From assembly GCA_021234155.1 (NCBI GenBank), contig JAJEKV010000114.1:1760224-1824223 (forward strand): 64,000 bases of DNA. Direction: 5' to 3'. Shown here piece after piece: positions 1 to 13,379 of the stretch; within the stretch, counting starts at the first letter, position 1; each line of letters starts with the position of its first letter. A program made the translations under genes and the position numbers. The DNA is from Isoetes taiwanensis (Eukaryota; Streptophyta; Lycopodiopsida; Isoetales; Isoetaceae). Below the pieces are notes generated by a model. It was not told the origin of the DNA, ran no database searches, and saw only the letters and a list, made by a program, of their open reading frames with translations.

Positions 1-3000
1 TGCCCTCTCTCTGCCACATATTAAGGACCTCCAGCAGCTCAAGCTCGGGACCACGGAGTTACTTGAAGCACAATTTTCAACCAACTTTAACTACTTACTA
101 CAACATGATTCCCATGTAACAATAAATCAAATAGAACTTGTTCAAACACTTAATATTTTCACATACCTACTTAAGTTGTTTGGACCTTCACCAAAACGAC
201 ATTTCAAGACCTTCTCAAAATTTAAATCTATTTCTAAGAAACTTTCTGAACTTGATAGCTTCCTAATGCTCTCTTACATAGCATCAAGAAACACATTTTC
301 CGTAGGGGCAAATAAACCAAAATTTCAAGGTACCTCGTGTCTAGAATGTCTCTCATGTAATGATACTTTAGTGTCACTGTTTCATTCTCTTGCAGTTCAG
401 CGTATCACATGAAACCTACAATTCTTTGATTATCTCACACCAAAGTCATTCCCTGTGGCCTCTGACTAAATTCACTCATAACTCGAACTAAATGGTTTTA
501 AACAAGGTGACCTATCAAGTACGCACTTGAATGACCTCAAGTAGCTGTACTCTAATAACAGAATATTCCCTAAGATTCCTGTAACATAGTTTTGGCATCA
601 AACTTTGGGTAAAAGAAGGTATATTTTCTGTGAGTGCGCGGCCATTTTCTGGGTCAAAGAAGAAAATTGACATATAAAAAAAAAAAAAAAATTTTATTTG
701 AAGGGTCAATGCATTTTAGAATAATTTTAATCAATGTCTCTTGGAAGACCAGATAGAAGATATAGAGTACACATAAACGATAAGGCAAGAACCAAAGTTT
801 GAAAAAGTTCATATGAAGAAGCCCCTTTGCAAGCACTCCATTTACTAATTTATATACATCGCTAAAAAATAAAATAAGGTCATCAAGCATGTCGCTGGTA
901 ACGAGCAAAAAAATAACACGAAGCCTATGTGTGTATAAAGCACCTGTTTTAGACAAAAAAAAGATCCAAATTATAAAACCTCAAACACAGGTCGTATGGT
1001 ATAAACACCAAGGTATTCAAAACTTGTTGTTGCACTTTTGCTTTTGAGGATGTACCCGTGGTGACCATTTTTTCCTATCAATAGGTTAAGGGAGCCATTT
1101 TTTTGCCCCTTTCTCCTTTTGTACCATTGTGGCGGCCGATTCAAGCATCTCCGCCTTTTTGGTTTTAGATTGCGGAGCGTTAACCATGGCGCGAGTAGAT
1201 GTTCAAAAATCTCATTGTGGATTTTTCATACTGTATTTTTCTCCATCTTTCTCTATTTCAACCTCCCATGCCGCGGCAGTAAATGACATTCTCAGAGGCT
1301 TCTTCTCGCGGTTTCCGGGCTATGTATTATGTGCAACAGATTCTTGGTGTAGATTCAACATGTTTAAAGACCCTTGGCATCCACAAAAGAGGTCGGTCAT
1401 TTTGGCAAAGCTTGGGTGTAAATGCAGCTTCAGGATAACACAGAATAATCGAGCTCGGATTTTGCATACTGATTCAAAGGCTCAAAGCCAAGGTAACGTG
1501 CTTTTACACCGGAGTAAGATTTAGTGTTGATTTAAAGAGTTATTTCCATTTATCTGTGGGTATTTCTATATCCTGCTTGTATCAAAACTATTCCGGTGAG
1601 TATTAAAAAGCAAACCAGTATTAAATCGGTTATGGCGACGACATTCCTTAGTCGCCTGCATTCTTCTAGGGATAAAATCACGTGATAGAAAAGCACAAAG
1701 CCTTCGCTTCCGCGAGTTATGCTCGTGTTTGTTTTTGTTATGCCTTCCCTATTTGACCCCAGCCTCCTTCGCTTGTTTTAAAAGAAAAAGACATGGTTTT
1801 GCAGGCTATGGCTACGAATCGCTCTTTCTAAAGAAACATAAAAAGAGACAGAATATAGTATTGTTAACCGGCAAACTGACTTTAAAAGACCACGGTGAAC
1901 CAGTTGAGCTGAATTGGAAGACCCAACTTCCATTCCATGAGATCGCATGGAGTAGACACGCAGTCGACACTTTTAAATATACACGCCTAATGCAAAATAC
2001 ACCCCCGCTTTCTATATTGCAATGGAGGTGGTTCGCGATAAAGCTGTGACAACAATGATGAGTCTACTTAGAGAAGCCGGTATATGATAACAATATATGT
2101 CTATCGCCAGATTCCTTTGTATAGGAGCAAAACCAATTTTGACTAAAAAAAGGGGGAAGAGAATGGTCATGCCTAGGCTTTGCAATGTACGGTGATGTAT
2201 TGGGAGAATCCAATGCCCTTTTTTCAAAAAGCAGGAAAACGAAAATGAAGTGTCCCCATTTTCGCCCTCATCCGATGGTCGCTCCCGCCACGGGCGTATT
2301 ATCTTTCAGAATCACCTACCTTCAAACATTTTTTTAACCTGGTATTTTTGCAGCTGGATCGCATTTAAATCAAGGTACATTACGTAGATATTCATCAAAC
2401 TTATTTCATCGTGATACTATTACGATTTATATGGTCGTTTCATAGACCATAAGACTTTGCTCCCAATGCCATAGCCGGGCTTTAATACAAAGACAAGATA
2501 ATAGGATAGCTAAAAGAATAAGGTACCTTGGAGATGCTTCCTAAAACCCATTAATTCGAAACGGCCGAAGCTTCAATAAAAACATATAGTTGAGTTCCTG
2601 CTCTTGCTCTCTCGCATGCATCCCATAAAAGCTACCTACCACTAACACCAAAACTACCGCATGCATCCTATAGAACCACCAACCCAAAATTGAGTCTCCG
2701 CTACAAAAAGCAGACCGCCAAGGGAGATAAGCCAAGATTTGCAACTAACCTCGCGATCCCCAAAGATCTCCCCGACCGTGACATCGTTAAATAAACACAC
2801 GACACAAAGAATATATGCAAAACAACGAAACAATCATGGGACAAACGATAAAATCATGCAAAAGAGCCAAAACCAAAGGAAACAAAGGGTCCATGGCAAG
2901 AAAGAATCACGGAAGCACTCAGAAAAATCTCTAACTGGTGAAGAAACAGAAACTCTCCAGAATTTGCTAAAGACCACCAACCAACGACCTTTCAAGAACC

Positions 3001-4215
3001 ATGGCGCTTCTCCACCTAAAAACTACATCAAATTGACACGCCAAGACGCCTAGAAGAGCTTTCAAGAATGCCGCCATCGCCATAAGGCATGTCGCTATTG
3101 GCGAGGACGCTTTGCACTTAGAGTTTGGCAAAATGCGTCAGCCGGGTAAATGGGACACTCATCATCAGTTAATCAATGGGCTTAGTGCGTCTAGTTTCCG
3201 CCAGGGGTCATTCCTGGCTACATCCGCCAGGCCAATTTCTAGGCTGAATGTCACACCAAAAAAAGAGAGCATCTCTTAGCTGACCCAACATAGCGTTAGT
3301 GCCAATAGGGCAAAGACATTTTGACGCCCATGACCAAGATATGCAAAGCCTTTTGAAATGGGATTTGCCCATGATGGTATATGTGCAAGGCCTTTCGCTA
3401 AATGGATTGCCCATGAGGAATAAGCGGCATTTTTTGGAAAACTACTTTTGCTGGGCAGACAGTGGGAAAAGAAAGCTTTTTCCAAACAAAGAAATGGTTG
3501 AGCAAATCGAGGAGCAGCAACGCATTCTACACGGCGCCTAAGAATTTTTATCTAAAATCCAAATCATGGAGATTTGGCTTCATTCGTATTTATCTAACCT
3601 TGTTTTATTCGTAAGACCTGACAGATTTAATCCGATGACCATACCGCTGCCTAAGGAAAGCCGTTTGCCGTCTCAAGATATTTGTGAATGTTTCAAAAGG
3701 AACATGCATAGCCAAAGAGAGAACAGTATTGTTATGGCAACTTTTAATTTGACCTTTCAGTAAAATCTATTGATTTTTGTTTGTTTATGCCGCATTTTTG
3801 TGAAATTCTAAGCTTTTGATGCTCTTTTGTTGAATTCTTTTCGTAATCAGATTCTCAGACATTGTCCTGCTTTCTTTCTGACTTTTGCATATTTCTCTTC
3901 ACCATAGGATTTCATGTTCAAATTAATCTCTTTTGTTCAATTCTTGCCTAGGTAATACACAAAATACATGTAATAGTAGAATGGGGCGTGAGTCCAACAA
4001 ACCACCCGATAGATATTTCTATTCATCTCTTCACAGATTTTCTGATTAATGTAGGGATTATCGTAAGGGGTAGCCTACGCTTAACCACCCATGAAAATAA
4101 AAGGAAAATCCAATTATGTCATTTGAACCTTAAAAGGTTAACGCTAATAGATGAGGAGTCATGTACCAATAAAGTTTATCAACAGATTAAAACCACTCTT
4201 TCGTGTTTCGGTGAA
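1..4215. other. AT-rich non-genic stretch
   Basis: I see no convincing gene here. The longest open frame (1129-1524, +, 131 codons) has no motif I recognise and no flanking splice sites that I would trust. A poly-A run lies near 677-692. At 3339-3377 and 3378-3418 there is an imperfect tandem duplication of about 40 bp containing the phrase TTGCCCATGA; it produces overlapping small ORFs on both strands that look like by-products. Anything real here would be a short exon or an old repeat that I cannot name. Confidence 0.5.
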
Positions 4216-4429
4216 AACCTAGAGCGAAGCCTCTAAGGGGCTTGGACAAACGTAAAGGCATAGGAAATCGCCTCCTAAAACCCCGCATGTGGAGAAGTCT
4301 AAAATGCATAAAGCTCGCCAACCCTCGGTATTCGCGACATCACCAGTCACAATGGAACGGTGACAAATACAAACATACCAGTAATACGTAACCGGAACGC
4401 ATCGATATCTATCAAATCCAAAGCCACAG

Positions 4430-4542
4430 TAAAATGTTCCTATGGTGTAATGAAAGAGGCCTTTGGCTGATCCTCCTTTGGCGTTTATATTTGATTGAAA
4501 CCCCGAGAAGCCATCCAAGAAAGAATAGATTTTCTTGCACAA
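4430..4542 (-). pseudogene. Reverse transcriptase fragment (Ty3/gypsy-like)
   Basis: The minus-strand frame starting at 4542 reads IYSFLDGFSGF, then a Lys/Gly-rich stretch, then IGTF. In gypsy reverse transcriptases the block YSFLDGFSGYNQI is followed about 15-20 residues later by WGTFxY, so the order and spacing fit. The downstream catalytic YxDD box is not visible in any frame. The remainder of the ORF to 4219 does not resemble polymerase. This is best read as a small scrap of an old LTR element; a chance match is possible because only one short block is strong. Confidence 0.4.
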
Positions 4543-4559
4543 AGATGCACAGCTTCTTC

Positions 4560-7500
4560 CAATTTAAAGGAAAAGGGTAGCAACACCCTTTAATAGTAGC
4601 CTTTATTTAAATCCTCTATAGTCAATGCAAAATTTTATGGTTTTGTTTTTCCTTCTCTCAACAGGTATAATGCAAGATAACCATTTCGATTACAATTATG
4701 AGATCACACCCTCAAAGATCTTTCATCTTGCATAATTCTTCCTTTGGATTAGAATGCTAAAGATGGCATTTATTCTCCTAAGCTTTTAACAACACGCCGC
4801 GCCTCCTTGATCTTTATTTCAAACTCAATGCACTTTGTCAACACCAACTAATTCATTATAAACAACGCTCAAAATTGAATGCACTAATCTTTTGATAATG
4901 CACTTAAAAGAAGATTCCTAAAGATTCTCAAAAAACAAGTAGTTTCGCTATTTTTGTGGTAATATTGATAATTTAGACATTTTATACCCTGTAATTCTAT
5001 TTTGGGTTTGTGTGAAAACTGAGGTTGCATATTTTTTTGTTCCAACTCCAACTGTAAAATAACCAAATATGGAACAAAACAAAAAACGCACCCTAACTCC
5101 TAATGGTAGTAAAATGAAAATATCTCAAATCTTATAGTAGAGATGGACGCATAAAAGTAGTTTTAAATTGTAAATTTATAAGAGACACCAACAAGCATAA
5201 TAAAACATATTAATTATGAAATGCGGGCACGACTTGCAAATTACCGAACAACCATCTTGAAAAATAACCTATCTAAAATATAATTTGACTTTGGTTTGGG
5301 TACGTGATCTATCTCATCATCGATTCGCTGACACCGCGGTCGGTATTAATCGCCAGGTTTAGTGCTCACTATCGAGGTGGATAGTTGGAACGGTCCTCCT
5401 CATCATCACCCACTAGTAAAATGTCATCTTCTTCTCACGAATATTGTCGTACATTTTGATCAGCACTCACCCAGACCATGTTATTTTAGTAGCTTTTAGG
5501 TCTCACACTGCTGTTGGCTTTCAGGGTAAAGTCAGCATGCAAGGATTTTTACTTCTGAGATGAAGCATATCCGCTCTTGTCAGTGCCTCGCCTTTTTGCC
5601 TCTATTAATTTCAACATCCAAAGTCATACTGTCCATCAAATGTATTTTTGATGTAGTTCTCATCTTAATGCACTTTAATTAGGGTAATCCCTCCTAACAA
5701 CACTGCAGGACTTTTGCCAACCAAAAACATTCGCCTTCCCCATCACTGTATCCCCAAACAAAGAACTAGCATTCCCTTTGTATCAAGTGGCTCTGTATAC
5801 CTCAGCTTGTTGTATCGTTTTCTAGGGTCTGTGGTAGGCTGCAGATAATGACCTTCCTCGTCTCTAGCTGAGAACTGTTCAACTTCGCTTATTGCTACAT
5901 CATCGGCCAGAAGCACACAGAGACTGGCCACCTAATAATTGCTGTCATTCTATGCCACCCTTTAAGGTTGCCTGCTTACTAAAGGAAAGAACTCCACCAA
6001 TAAACAAAGCCTGCTTCATCAAAGCATTGATAACAAAGCTCGAATACTTCTTTCAAATGCACTAAGGATTTTGATCAAATGCCTTTTCCTCAGGACCTAA
6101 GTTATCTAAATAGATTCTTATGGCATTTGCTCCGCTAACATCATAGTATATTAGGATCGAATATAATCTAATAAAATCGTAGGACCATCCTTGGCAACTT
6201 TGATGTAGCATATTCTGTAATAAGGTCCTGCCATTTCTGTAGAAGAACTGTATGAAAAGGCCGAAATGTGATGTTCCTTTAACGGCTCATTACTAGCACA
6301 ACCATCTCCATCTTTATGGGTTTAACTGTAAATCAAAAGTTCTTCCTCGATTAGCTTAACTCTGCTGAGGATTATAAGAATTTTGATAAATTTCTAAAAC
6401 CGACAGCAAAGTAAACGCCTTTCTAGCAAGACGCTTGAGAATCTCGCTGAAGAATTCCATCAATGGTCAAGTGCCCAACTAGTAGAAACCAATCTTTACT
6501 TTCTTAAAGATTTGTTTCACCAACATGGCACAATACAAAGACCACTTGATTTTTATTTTCTCTTGTAGTGTTGTCCAAATAAGTTGTATAATCAAGGCAA
6601 TTTGTTAAAGAATCTTTGAAAAATTGTAAATGGCAAGATTTGATCATCAGAAGATTTGATAATTGAGAAAGTTTTGCAACGGTGCTAATGGGGAAATTAT
6701 CATGCCAACAATATGTAGGTGAATGAAGTCTTGCTCGAAGATCCTAGGCAATATTCACAAAGTGAGGTATCGTTGCTTTTGATCCATGCCATCTATTGCT
6801 AACCGAAGATACCAAGGGGTTTCTAGCTTAATTTTTCCTGCTTGGACATTTCTTTTCTAACAATTGTCGCTTCCTCAGGTTGTTAAGTTGCCCTGAGCAA
6901 TTCACACACAAAATAGTTGCCTAATGTTCCTAGAGCAATGCCAAAAATAAAGGATTCTTCGTTATCTTACTTTTAACATGTAGCTTTTACTTGCCTCTTA
7001 GCCTTCAACTCAAATGCGATGTGAGCAAAATACTGGCTTCTCGGGAATCCCTTGGCCACCTGTTTTAATTCTTTCCTCCACAAAAACGCTGAAATGAACA
7101 AGAAAACCTGGCGACACCAGATTCTAGGTATGTTTTCTTGTAGTTGTTGTAGACTTAATGCTTTGTGAATTATCATTCAAATGGTACATTGGACTATTGG
7201 GCAACTTTTCACAAGATTCTTTGAAGAAGTTTCCATCCAAGCAAGGCTATTCTAGAGCATGAGTAGTCACAAATATCTGAGTGGCAGAATTGCCAATTCA
7301 GATTCTTATCGAAATTTTTCAACCTTGTTATTCCCGCCTAAACAGATGATTTAATGGTTCATAAACTTCAATTTTACAGTAATAAAGAAACTTGTCTCCT
7401 CTGGCTAGGCCTTATATTGTATGCCGATAACCCTTTGGTCCTACTAAAAGTCATTGCAATCAGAAGTGATCACTTAGGTAACCCTTAACTCTCAAACTTA

Positions 7501-8810
7501 TCTTTGAAATACATACTATTCACAACAATGCCGAATGCTACCTCAAGCCCAGTTCTACCATGAGTTCAAGGCCCAGAGCTTGCGCCCTTTTGCGCATTTC
7601 CTAAAGCTGTTGCTCCCAGGTTCCTTTGGAATCAAACAATTTGCCACATGTTCTCCAATCCTCTTCCCAAATCATCTTCATCTGAAATGACCTGCTTCTG
7701 GTACTTCCAAATTGTGTAGGTTGATTACCTTGTTGGAGACGTCCCAACCCCGGGAAAAGCAGCCTTTGAAGACTGGAAGTGCGTAGCACCGGAAAGCCAT
7801 TAAAGGTCGGCGTTGTCTCCCAACTAACTAGGGATTACAAAAGGAATTTCAGGCAACATCCGCTTCATTTTGAGAGGTTCCTCTCGGGCGCGTGATTCTA
7901 ATGTCAATTGTAATTAACTGAAAGTGGGAATGAGGGGGTGGATCTTGCCGGATTGTCTTGGAGTAACTCTTGCATTGGTGAAGTGGCAAAAAGACATTGC
8001 ATCCGACGTCGCGGTGCAAAGCGTAGAAGTATAAAAGAAGAATTGCTTTGGAATACTTTGTTTTGTCAAGACCGCAAGCAAAAATTGTCTCGCCTGGAAG
8101 CGGGTAAATTGTAATGGGGTGGAATTTAATACACCGGCGGGTGGAGTGAATCACTGAGGGTGGGCAAACTACTGCGGGTTAACCGGAGTGATCTGCGCCG
8201 AGGCTAATCTTACAAAAATGCGGTATCCCGGTAAGTTATCCGCATTGAGTGGAATGCGCACTGCGGGATGTGTAAGTGACCCGCATTGGAGGTGGAAATC
8301 CAAAGTGAACGTGACGCTCCATCCCCAAAAGCAATAGCTGGTTTGAATTCACATACCACTGCTTTTAGACTGTCAATGGTACAAGCAAATGAGCAATTTA
8401 TACCAATGCTACACTCCACACAAATTCTAGAAGGGTTAAGTAGAGCAAGCTTGCATGAATTAAGGCTCATACAATCCCAAAACACACGTAGACCAATTTC
8501 AATTGTGTAAACAACTTCCAGCAATGCAACTCTATGGCAATGCACAATTAAAAATCCTAGGATGAAAACATACCAAAATGTATTTCTCTAACTCTCTCTC
8601 ATTTCTACATACCAAATTTCACCAAGAAGCCATCTCAAAATCAGCTTCTTTCACCATGAAGTGACCTATAAAGCCCTCACAGATACCCGGGACATGACCA
8701 AAGTGAGCCACGTGACGCCCCATTACCTTAATGTCTCTAGTATGCTTTTCATTTTTCTTCTCGTATCATTCCTTTTAAATTTATACTTGTACCTTGAGGG
8801 CTAAGAATAA
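4560..8810. other. Non-genic stretch, no recognised feature
   Basis: No recognisable protein family is seen in either strand. Two minus-strand frames look slightly protein-like: 7601-7789, which would continue past a stop with EMRKRAQALG, and 5743-5931, which contains TDPRKRYNKLRYTEPLD. Both lack clear splice borders and homologs I can name. They could be decayed exons of a leftward gene. The rest is AT-rich sequence without repeats that I could detect. Confidence 0.4.
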
Positions 8811-8816
8811 GTTTGT

Positions 8817-8852
8817 GGTATGAATTTATACCGTGGTGGTATTAATTATACC
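8817..8852. repeat. Two adjacent GGTAT-AATT-ATACC palindromes
   Basis: GGTATGAATTTATACC (8817-8832) is followed six bases later by GGTATTAATTATACC (8838-8852). Both are near-perfect palindromes of the same design as the cluster at 26.46-26.89 kb. They sit in AT-rich non-coding DNA. The role is unknown; a protein-binding site or the hairpin of a small mobile element are both possible. Confidence 0.6.
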
Positions 8853-9025
8853 ATCATGTAAGTTGTTGAATATTTATCGCCACAACTTTAAGGCATTGAC
8901 TTTAAGATCGATGACTCGTGATAAATTACACCGCCTTTCACAAGAGAGAGTAAAAGCGGGATTAATTAATCCCAAAAGTGCATTTCTAGAAGTTCGCTTC
9001 CAGATTAGAAGGCAAAATGTTGTAT

Positions 9026-9040
9026 GGTATGAATTCATAC
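9026..9040. repeat. GGTATGAATTCATAC palindrome
   Basis: This is another member of the dispersed palindrome family, centred on GAATTC. The right arm ends ATACG instead of ATACC. Similar copies with a TATGAATTCATA core occur at about 11416 and 11535, inside a short tandem array. Confidence 0.55.
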
Positions 9041-9864
9041 GGTTCCTTTTCTTTCAAAGTGCCATCCTTAAAATAACATCTCAATTGCTAAAAACATTCT
9101 ATCTTTTAAATTTCCTATCATGTTGACGCAGTAACAACAACTGCCCTTTTCCTGTAATTCAAGCATTGGTTTAAGACCGACGCTGCAGAAAACCAACAAC
9201 AGCGGTAATCAAACGCCCTCTAATTCCAAGACCCCAAGAATGCCAGTAATCGGCAAGAAACTCCAGTTCGACAAGCGTAAAATCGAAGTTAGAAACAAAC
9301 AGAATTCCGCGCTAGGAAACCGTAACGCGCATGCAGAAATCGATTTTAAAGGGAACCAAGAAAAGGAAATCGATTTGCAACTTAAGAAATTGTTCATGCT
9401 GCACTTCATGTAGAACAAAATAAAATCTCCAAAAGCTGCACTAAAACAATCAAAATTGGCCGTTTCCTTTGCAAACAGACTAGATTACAAACATTTAAAT
9501 ATTTTCACCGAATCGAACCAGACTCCGAACAATTGAAAAATCAGATGAGAAGTTGAAAATCGGTCAGAGAATCATAAAATCTGTTGTAGAAATAGTAAAA
9601 TCGGTAGTAGAAAGCCAATTCACCGTTAATTTGGCACATCTTTTGTACTTAATAAGAGTAGATATTTTGGCGCATGCATAAGGAAATTGGACAAAGTGAT
9701 GAAATCGGCCAGTTTTGCTGCACTTTTTAGTAGCTTTTTCCACATTTTTTCCTCGGGTAAAAGGACTTCCGATGATTGATTTTAACACTTGGCTGGTTTT
9801 TGTTGAATCAAATATCTTCTCAAGAATTCATAGATAACAAAAGCTTTATAGCAGTAAAACTTAA

Positions 9865-12370
9865 ATGAGTTTTAAAAAACTTTCCGGAGAAGCTGACTTA
9901 AGGATACAAAATGTTAAATCACCGCTGGGTTTCTTTTCAGAGGATTTCAAGATTAGCATCCGCGACAAATTTTATTTTGGACAACAGCCATCTCCTCAAG
10001 AAACTTTAAAGAAGGACGACTTTTATGTCCCCGAAGAATTTTCGCAAGAGGGAATGGATTCTGCAAACCAAGTGGTATTTCGATAATTAGCTTGGTAAAG
10101 AGAGCCGTGAATTGTTTTTAAATAGTGTTTTCATGAAGATGTTACTGTGTTTTCCCCACGATTTGAAGGGAGTACATCCGCGCTCTGTTAAACCATTGTG
10201 GGTAATCACAATTTAGTTTGTTTGCATTTTAATGTTCAAGAAACCGATAACTTTGTGCAACAGGATATTATTGATGTCCTCCAAAATGTTCTGGCTTGTA
10301 ATTCAAAGAAGATTAAGGTAGGTAAAGTCTACCCCGAAGATGAATCGTAGGGAGTGAAAAGTGAGAAGAACAATTGAGTGGGGAAGAAGAATAAGAAGCA
10401 AGCAAATAAGAGTGAAAGAGGACGGAGATGATGGTGGAGAATTAGATAGAGCACTGGATAAGGACTCTGCTTAAAAACAAAAGAAAACATGTCAAGGAAA
10501 TTGCTGAAGAGGAAGGTACAACGCATTGAGGGGATCGGCGCCCAAGGAGAAGAAAAGAGCTCCCGGATGTGCGGGATTAAAAGCAAGGAAGTTGATAGGA
10601 GCACAAAGCTGTTGAATCGCGTCAATGCAACCAAGCTGTTGATAATGATGAGGTTTCTTTACAAAGCCATAATCAAAAGACCTCCTAAAGACGCTCGGGC
10701 AAAGGCCTCCGCAGGTTAGGGAAGTTATATGTCTACACGCTGACATTTCCTAAAAGATAGAATGAGGGCTAAATCTCAAGAAGCAGAGTCACTCCTATGA
10801 TTGTTATGGTTGACCCAAATCAATGTACATCTCTAAAAAGAGTACAATAAGGCTGACTTTGAGTACCATCTAAGATATGTCTCTGTGGAACACACACATA
10901 AAGCAAGAAAGGAACTAATGAAAAGAAGACAGCAAAAATCCCCGCTGGAAAGTGGTGAAGCCAAGGTTTATGTTGCCCAACAGATGAAGAAGCAAAAGTT
11001 CTAGCCATTTCTCATAATGTTGATAATGAGTACCTCCAAATGAGTTTCATTGATCAGATACTTTATGCATCGAATTTATAAACTTTGAAATCGTATCTAC
11101 TGCGAAGACTTTAGAAAGAATGGTACACTTTCCTTAAGCCTCGTGGAACCAGTAATGCACGTTGCTCGTATGATAGTGATCTCATTACCCACTCCAAGGT
11201 TTTAAAAGTTTGACAACTATTTTCAACTAGCCTTCTCGGGGAAAGTGAGGGTCTCAGATCTAAACTCAAGATGGCATATGGTGTTTGTGTTTAAAAGCTA
11301 GTATGACCATATCATGCGGCACTCATTTATAGTAATTACTTGTCAAAAAATCTTACAAAAGGTCCAGATTTAAACTCAAGTTGGCATGTTTATTGCTTGT
11401 GTTAAAAAGCTAGTGTATGAATTCATACCAAGGCGGCACTCATTTACGTGAGATTTACTTGTCAAAAAATCTTAAGAAAAAGGTATGCATTCAAACTGAA
11501 GTTGCAATGTTTATTGCTTGTGTTAAAAACTAGTGTATGAATTCATAACGCGGCACTTAGTTACGCGCATTTGTCATAAAATCTTAGAAATAAGTATAGT
11601 TTTGATGTTGCCATCCAAAGTTGTTTCTTATTGTAGTTAAAACAAATGGCAACTTCGCACTAATAGTTTGCTTTTTCGCATATGGGAACTTCAAGAAAAA
11701 TTTTTTCCATGTTTCAAGACAACCAAATTTTAAACACAAATCAGAGGGAAAAATTTCAAGGCAAAGCAAGAAATTATCTAAACCTGCTAAGGTGAAGGAG
11801 ATGACTATTGTTCCTTGGATTTCTTCAAGGAATTAAGGACAAGAGGCTACTAGTCCATCTTCTACAAAGTCGGGCTAAGGAGCTTACTTTAGAAGAAATG
11901 GCAAATGAAGCAAAGCAAGAAGGTGTTTGTTTTGTGGATTAATCAGAGATGTTCTAAAATATTTTATTGTTGGCATACTGTGACAAAAAGATATTGTAAT
12001 CCTGCCGCTAGAGCTACCGAAAAGCACTTAACTGATGCTTGGGAAGACCGCAGCAAATTATCCACGACAACCACAGATAGCTGATAAAAGAATATGCCCT
12101 AACTTCAGCAAATGGGTTAGTACTTCAAATTTCATAGATAAGTTCTATACTACAATGTTTTTTTGAACTTCATAATATATCAATTTCAGATAAAGAATAA
12201 CTTCTTTTCTCAGAGAAAAGTCTAGTGGATTGCCTCATCGGATTTTAAACCTTGTAAGAAGGTGTAAAGAAGAAAGGCAAAGCTTAAAGCACAAGGTAAG
12301 GTCAAGCCGCTTAGTCGCGAACAGCCTAATGATCTTGAGAGTTTCTATTTTTCAATCAAGATGCATTATA
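9865..12370 (+). pseudogene. Upstream part of a decayed gene, function unknown
   Basis: A 73-codon frame at 9865-10083 starts MSFKKLSGEADLRIQN and looks protein-like. Further plus-strand fragments follow at 10489-10719 (rich in Lys and Arg) and around 10.80-11.05 kb. They are separated by stops and possible introns, for example AAGATTAAG followed by GTAGGTAAA near 10320. I link them to the methyltransferase-like block downstream only because they share strand and spacing. I recognise no domain here. The block could equally be several unrelated relics. Confidence 0.3.
11257..11590 (+). repeat. Three imperfect tandem repeats of about 110-120 bp
   Basis: Three consecutive units share the order: AACTCAAG(A/T)TGGCAT, a GTTTAAAAGCTAGT-like segment, CGGCACTCATTTA and TTGTCAAAAAATCTTA. 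The second and third units carry a palindromic GTATGAATTCATA core where the first has ATGACCATATCAT. Divergence between units is moderate, so the duplication is not recent. It interrupts the decayed gene around it. Confidence 0.6.
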
Positions 12371-12371
12371 T

Positions 12372-13075
12372 AAAGTCAGAGTTGGAGACTCCGCAGTTAT
12401 CAAACAAGCATTCCAACCACGTAACTTCACATTGTGCATAGTTGATATACCTTATGGCTTCAAGATAAAGACAAGCTTGGATGACAAGGTTTTTTACTTG
12501 GAAGGAGGTAGAGTCACTTCGGAAGGATTTTAAAGAGGTCACCACCTCCTCCCATTGGAGAGTAATTTTATTTCATTCGATGTTCAAACAATGTCCGATA
12601 AAGCCATTGGTTCACAATATGCAATGCCGGTTTTGAGGGTTGCGTGGTAAGTTTAAACTTTTCTTCATTTTGAAATATGTAAATCGCTCAATGCCGATTA
12701 AGTTCTTGCGTGATAAAACAAATGTTAAAGGCAATGGTGGTGGAGCTCGCCTAGTTAGTAAGTTTGAGCATCTCCATATTGATATTATAGTGTTGATGGT
12801 AAAAGGAGGCGCAAAGATACAACACAACAGATGAAACTCAACCACCAAGCAACGTGGTTTTGTTATCCAACAAGCTCAAAGTTGAAAGATCCCCGAGACA
12901 GACAAATAGTGTCACATTATCAAAAGCCCTAAGTTAATTTCTAAGCTATTAGTTGGAGCCAAGACCGTGGATCAGGTCGGATGCATTTTCTCGGATCGGG
13001 ACAACTGTACAGTTTTAAGAAAGGAAGAAATACATTCCATTGATATTGGATCCAGATAATGTTAGTTTTATAAAA
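12372..13075 (+). pseudogene. N6-adenine DNA methyltransferase-like relic (DPPY class)
   Basis: From 12372 the frame reads KVRVGDSAVIKQAF, then NFTLCIVDIPYGFKIKTS. That is the arrangement of a (D/N)PPY-class amino-methyltransferase, in which a hydrophobic strand leads into the catalytic DPPYG loop; here the loop is DIPYG. The frame ends in a stop near 12531. About 390 bases further on, past frameshifts, the text QKP..LISKLLVGAKTVDQVGCIFS is followed in another frame by GTTVQ and RKKYIPLILDPD. In this class a KP-L-I helix leads to the SAM-binding FxGSGTT motif, so motif order fits a permuted beta-type enzyme. Such enzymes methylate adenine in DNA. The copy is broken by at least one stop and several frameshifts. 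A phage-derived or transposon-borne origin is possible; a chance likeness is less likely because two motifs occur in the right order. Confidence 0.5.
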
Positions 13076-13379
13076 CAAGAATAAGTTCTGTATCCTGTCA
13101 GATGAAAATCAGATAGGCGCACAAAAAGCTTCAAGTGGAAATCTAATGCAACTTTCTCTCGAATTCAAAATTTCCACCACCTAGTGGTAGGCCCGATGAT
13201 CTAGGTTGGATTTTGCAGAGCTTGATCCTCATCGTAATTCCAAGAAACTCCTAAGGCTTCATCAACAATTCCTTTAGTAAACATTGGTCTTGGAAGAGGA
13301 GAAAGAGAAGAATGGAACTGATGAAGAAGAACCCATTGACATCAAGTAGTTTAATATTTTCGCTGGAGACACGGTTAAG

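Noticed and set aside
1129-1524. 131-codon plus-strand ORF as a gene
   Set aside because: No recognisable domain, and no splice or promoter signals that stand out.
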